Source: Cytobacillus gottheilii
Lineage (GTDB): Bacteria > Bacillota > Bacilli > Bacillales > Cytobacillaceae
Direction of reading: 5' to 3'
NCBI RefSeq assembly: GCF_900166665.1
Contig: NZ_LT800494.1
Span: 3,370,061 to 3,434,060 of the forward strand
DNA: 64,000 nucleotides
In this document: positions 61,239 to 64,000 of the stretch, one piece after another
How positions within the stretch are numbered: position 1 is the stretch's first letter
Layout: every line of letters begins with the position of its first letter
The notes under the pieces: generated by a model
Seen by the model: the letters and a program-made list of their open reading frames with translations, nothing else
What the model was told of the DNA's origin: nothing
The model's database searches: none
Program-made: the position numbers and the translations under genes

Positions 61239-61287
61239 ATTGAGCATACTGAGCACAAACTGTCTTTTTCCATTGGAGGATTATCTT

Positions 61288-62589
61288 ATGTTTAAATTAA
61301 AGGAAAATGGAACATCTACTAGAACCGAATTGATGGCTGGAATTACGACGTTCCTGACCATGGTTTATATTGTCGTCGTCAACCCTGGAATCTTAGCAGA
61401 TGCTGGTGTTCCTTTTGAACAGGTCTTTATAGCTACGATTATCGCCGCAGCGGCAGGTACCATTTGGATGGCTTTATTTGCAAATTATCCAATTGCCATT
61501 GCACCTGGTATGGGATTAAATGCATACTTTGCTTATTCCGTTGTCGGTACTCATGGAAATATTGATTATGCAACAGCTTTTGCAGCTGTTTTTGTAGCTG
61601 GGATTATTTTTATCATCTTATCGTTAACACCGTTTCGCAGTAAATTAATTGAAGCAATTCCTGATAATCTAAAGCACGGAATCACTGCAGGAATTGGCTT
61701 ATTCATTGCTTTTATCGGATTGCGTTTAACCGGCTTGATCACAAGTCATCCTACAAACTTAGTGGCATTAGGAGATCTTACTTCAGCTTCATCAGTCCTT
61801 GCATTGGTAGGTTTGGCCATTACATTGATTTTAATGGCATTAAACGTGAACGGTGCTTTATTCTTTGGAATGATTGCAACTGGATTAATCGCCTACTTTA
61901 CTGGACAGCTTTCATTTGAGCAGGGAATTATGGCACTGCCTTCTCTTCCTGAGGGCATCATTGTTTTCAACCCGATCGATGCAATCGGAGAAGTCGTTCA
62001 GCATGGATTATATGCTGTTGTCTTTTCTTTCTTGCTAGTAACGATTTTTGATACAACTGGAACGATGGTTGGCGTTGCCCAGCAGGCTGGCCTTATGAAA
62101 AATAATAATCTGCCGCGAGCAAGACAGGCCTTGTTATCAGATTCTGTCGCTACGACTATTGGTTCGATGTTTGGAACGAGTCCAACTACAGCTTATATTG
62201 AATCAACTTCAGGTGTTGCTGCTGGCGGCCGGACAGGTCTTACTTCATTAACCGTCGGTGTTCTGTTTATTTTAGCAGCGTTTTTTGGACCGCTTGTCAG
62301 TGCCGTTTCTGGTATTTCTGCTATTACAGCACCAGCATTAATTATAGTTGGAAGCCTTATGATGGGCAGTATCGCTCATATAAAATGGGGAGAAATTGAT
62401 GAGGCATTCCCTGCGTTTATCATAATTTTGAGCATGCCGCTTACTTCAAGCATCGCTACAGGGATTGCTCTTGGATTTATCAGCTATCCGATATTAAAAG
62501 TAGCAAGAGGTAAATGGAAAGAAGTTCATCCGCTTGTTTACGTCTTTGCAGTGTTGTTTTTATATCAATTGGCGTTTCTTCCGCATTAA
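61288..62589 (+). CDS. pbuG: NCS2-type purine permease (PbuG/PbuO-like)
   Basis: The product has 433 residues from ATG 61288 (TTGGAGG upstream). About 12-14 membrane helices. Family motifs: LTMVYIVVVNPGILADAGVP, APGMGLNAYFAY, FDTTGTMVGVAQQAGL, and FGTSPTTAYIESTSGVAAGGRTGLTS (split). It is an AzgA-type importer for hypoxanthine, guanine or adenine. PurR control fits: uptake is turned on when purines are scarce. No guanine riboswitch was seen upstream. Confidence 0.92.
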   Translation: MFKLKENGTSTRTELMAGITTFLTMVYIVVVNPGILADAGVPFEQVFIATIIAAAAGTIWMALFANYPIAIAPGMGLNAYFAYSVVGTHGNIDYATAFAAVFVAGIIFIILSLTPFRSKLIEAIPDNLKHGITAGIGLFIAFIGLRLTGLITSHPTNLVALGDLTSASSVLALVGLAITLILMALNVNGALFFGMIATGLIAYFTGQLSFEQGIMALPSLPEGIIVFNPIDAIGEVVQHGLYAVVFSFLLVTIFDTTGTMVGVAQQAGLMKNNNLPRARQALLSDSVATTIGSMFGTSPTTAYIESTSGVAAGGRTGLTSLTVGVLFILAAFFGPLVSAVSGISAITAPALIIVGSLMMGSIAHIKWGEIDEAFPAFIIILSMPLTSSIATGIALGFISYPILKVARGKWKEVHPLVYVFAVLFLYQLAFLPH

Positions 62590-62593
62590 TTTG

Positions 62594-62627
62594 ACGGGCC
62601 TGATGAGATTCAGGCCTGTTTTTTTGT
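62594..62627 (+). terminator. Terminator of the purine permease gene
   Basis: GGCCTGA-TGAGAT-TCAGGCC followed by TGTTTTTTT. Confidence 0.88.
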
Positions 62628-62692
62628 TATTTGCAGATGATTTTTTTGTTTCTTATGTGGATTTTGATTAGTTTTAGGATAGTAAGATCTCG

Positions 62693-62805
62693 ATATCCGC
62701 CGTCCTGGATAAATATCCGCCGTTAAAACGGTTTTATCCGCAGTAAAAAAAATATATCCGCCGTTATTTTCATATTCCTGCTAAAAACACCGATATATCC
62801 GCCAA
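62693..62805 (+). repeat. Cluster of short ATATCCGCCGT repeats, ~20-bp phased
   Basis: Exact ATATCCGCCGT at 62693, 62713 and 62754; variants TTATCCGCAGT at 62734 and ATATCCGCCAA at 62795; a weaker ATATTCCTGCT near 62772. Spacing is 20, 21, 20, ~18 and ~23 bases, close to two helix turns. It lies between two convergent terminators. Confidence 0.85.
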
Positions 62806-62844
62806 ACTCAAAACTCCGATGTGCAAGCTTACTGAAAACACCAG

Positions 62845-62882
62845 AAAAAAACGCCCCAGATTAGGCTGGGACGTTTTCGTTA
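62845..62882 (-). terminator. Terminator of the cystine transporter gene
   Basis: On the minus strand AACGTCCCAG/CTGGGGCGTT (one G-T pair) is followed by seven T. Confidence 0.85.
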
Positions 62883-62886
62883 TTTT

Positions 62887-64000
62887 TTATGCTTCAGCTT
62901 CTATTTTTGCATTCATATCGTTGTATGTGCCGCTGTCAATGTCACCTGTAATTCGGCTTGTAAGGATGCCTGATGTCATTGATCCGCTTACGTTTACAGC
63001 TGTACGGCCCATGTCGATTAGAGGTTCAATTGAAATAAGAAGACCTGCTAAAGCAACTGGCAAGTCTAGTGCTGAAAGGACGAGGATGGCTGCAAAAGTT
63101 GCTCCGCCGCCGACACCCGCAACACCAAACGAACATAATGCCACGATTAGAATAACTGTAAAAATAAATCCTGGTGTAAATGGATCGATTCCAACTGTTG
63201 GCGCAATCATAATGGCAAGCATCGCTGGATAAATTCCAGCACAGCCATTTTGACCGATCGTTAACCCGAATGAACCGGCAAAGTTGGCAATCCCTTCAGA
63301 AACACCTAAAGATTTTTGTGTCTTAATATTTAATGGAAGTGCACCAGCACTTGTTCTTGAAGTGAAGGCAAATGTTAAAACCGGAAATGCTTTCTTTAAA
63401 TATGTCATAGGGTTTAAACCCGCAAACGTGATTAACAATAAATGAATAATAAACATAACCGCTAAAGCAACATATGAAGCAATCACAAATTTGCCTAGGC
63501 TGACGATGGCATCAATGTTACTTGTTGCAACCGTTCTGGTCATGATCGCAAGCACGCCATATGGAGTCAACCGTAGAATCAATGTAACTACTCGCATTAT
63601 CACCGCATAAAACGCATCTACAATTTTAGCAAATAGCTCTGCATGCTCAGGTGTTTTTCTTCTTACCCCTAAATAAGCCACTCCTAAAAACGCTGCGAAG
63701 ATAACAACGCCGATGGTTGAAGTGGATCTTGCTCCAGTTAAATCAGAAAACGGGTTAGCCGGAAGCAATTCTAGAATCTGCTGCGGAAGCGTATTTCCTT
63801 CCATTTCCACTGAGCGTTCTTCCAGCATTGTTCCACGTGCTGTTTCAGCATCACCAGCTGTAATTTGACCTGCCTCAAGTCCGAATCCAAATGCGGATCC
63901 AATACCGACTGCTGCAGCAACTGCTGTTGTACCAACTAGTAATCCAAGGATTAGCACACTGATTTTCCCTATGTTATTGGTCAGCTTTAATTTTGTGAAA
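62887..64000 (-). CDS. tcyP: Sodium/proton-coupled L-cystine symporter (TcyP-like), N-terminus outside the window
   Basis: About 370 codons are present and the frame stays open to the right edge (FTKLKLTNNIGKIS before the internal GTG at 63957), so roughly 90 N-terminal residues are missing against TcyP (~460). Motifs: NNIGKIS, FTSRTSAGALPLNIKTQ (substrate loop), FGLTIGQNGCAGIYPAMLAI, and RTAVNVSGSMTSGIL. It imports L-cystine. The orthologue YhcL lies in the yhc region of B. subtilis. Confidence 0.92.
   Translation of the reverse strand, partial: FTKLKLTNNIGKISVLILGLLVGTTAVAAAVGIGSAFGFGLEAGQITAGDAETARGTMLEERSVEMEGNTLPQQILELLPANPFSDLTGARSTSTIGVVIFAAFLGVAYLGVRRKTPEHAELFAKIVDAFYAVIMRVVTLILRLTPYGVLAIMTRTVATSNIDAIVSLGKFVIASYVALAVMFIIHLLLITFAGLNPMTYLKKAFPVLTFAFTSRTSAGALPLNIKTQKSLGVSEGIANFAGSFGLTIGQNGCAGIYPAMLAIMIAPTVGIDPFTPGFIFTVILIVALCSFGVAGVGGGATFAAILVLSALDLPVALAGLLISIEPLIDMGRTAVNVSGSMTSGILTSRITGDIDSGTYNDMNAKIEAEA

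Noticed and set aside
60992-61287. Guanine/adenine riboswitch before the purine permease
   Set aside because: The conserved loop and junction sequences of the purine aptamer are not present; a PurBox pair explains control better.
62693-62805. CRISPR array
   Set aside because: Repeats are only 11 bases, spacers about 9-10 bases and there are no cas genes.

Overview
This window comes from the chromosome of a low-GC, endospore-forming member of the Bacillaceae. The evidence is a small acid-soluble spore protein gene, three YheC/YheD spore-coat type genes, SpoVR, strong AGGAGG ribosome sites, sigma-G and sigma-B type promoters, and gene content that follows the Bacillus subtilis yhc-yhd-yhe neighbourhood (tcyP, yhcT, yhcU, yhcX, pgcA, yhdB, yhdC, yhdP, yheC/D, yheE, yheH/I) with insertions and rearrangements. 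No rRNA, functional tRNA, prophage or CRISPR array was seen. Product names rest on protein motifs and synteny recalled from known families, not on database searches.

Layout. 0-3.7 kb: three overlapping YheC/YheD genes and small yhe-type proteins. 3.8-6 kb: a PucR-type regulator and the shared sugar-ABC ATPase MsmX. 6-13.9 kb: a leftward eight-gene operon with a LacI regulator, a SIS-domain hexuloisomerase, a TRAP transporter, RpiA, a PfkB sugar kinase and a hexulose-phosphate-synthase/keto-acid-decarboxylase family enzyme. A divergent TIM-barrel isomerase shares palindromic operators with it. This is the best candidate for an undescribed catabolic system. 14-16.6 kb: a zinc-ribbon protein, a SASP gene whose leader can fold like a miniature tRNA, fumarase, and a 27-residue membrane peptide. 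16.6-20.5 kb: a heterodimeric multidrug ABC exporter behind a leader-peptide attenuator. 20.5-22.2 kb: a SigY-like ECF sigma module. 22.4-23.4 kb: a sigma-B driven HPr-like protein and universal stress protein. 23.8-30.1 kb: an Xre regulator, a histidine kinase, a glutamate/dicarboxylate symporter, an acetyltransferase, a frameshifted MerR gene and a YhdP-type CBS-domain protein.

30-42.4 kb: two two-component systems, one beside a His-rich secreted protein and one leading into two PepSY proteins; a zinc-efflux pair (CzrA-like/CzcD-like); YihY, YitT and SpoVR family proteins. 42.6-53.7 kb: yhdC-like, an M14 carboxypeptidase, yhdB, pgcA, yhcX, a bdbC-like/thioredoxin pair, yhcU, yhcT, a GlsB-type protein and HelD. 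53.9-57.3 kb: a cytochrome c peroxidase lipoprotein behind a perfect FNR-type box and a DUF5068-like lipoprotein, bracketed by inverted copies of a ~315-bp repeat. 57.5-64 kb: a dihydroorotate-dehydrogenase-like domain fused to a duplicated membrane module, a RocB-like M20 peptidase, a PurBox-controlled purine permease, a phased short-repeat cluster and a TcyP-like cystine transporter cut by the window end.

Regulation is unusually readable: sigma-A, sigma-B, sigma-G and ECF promoters, operators for LacI, ArsR, PurR and FNR type regulators, cre-like sites, one attenuator and many intrinsic terminators. Some of the terminators are supplied by the interspersed repeats.
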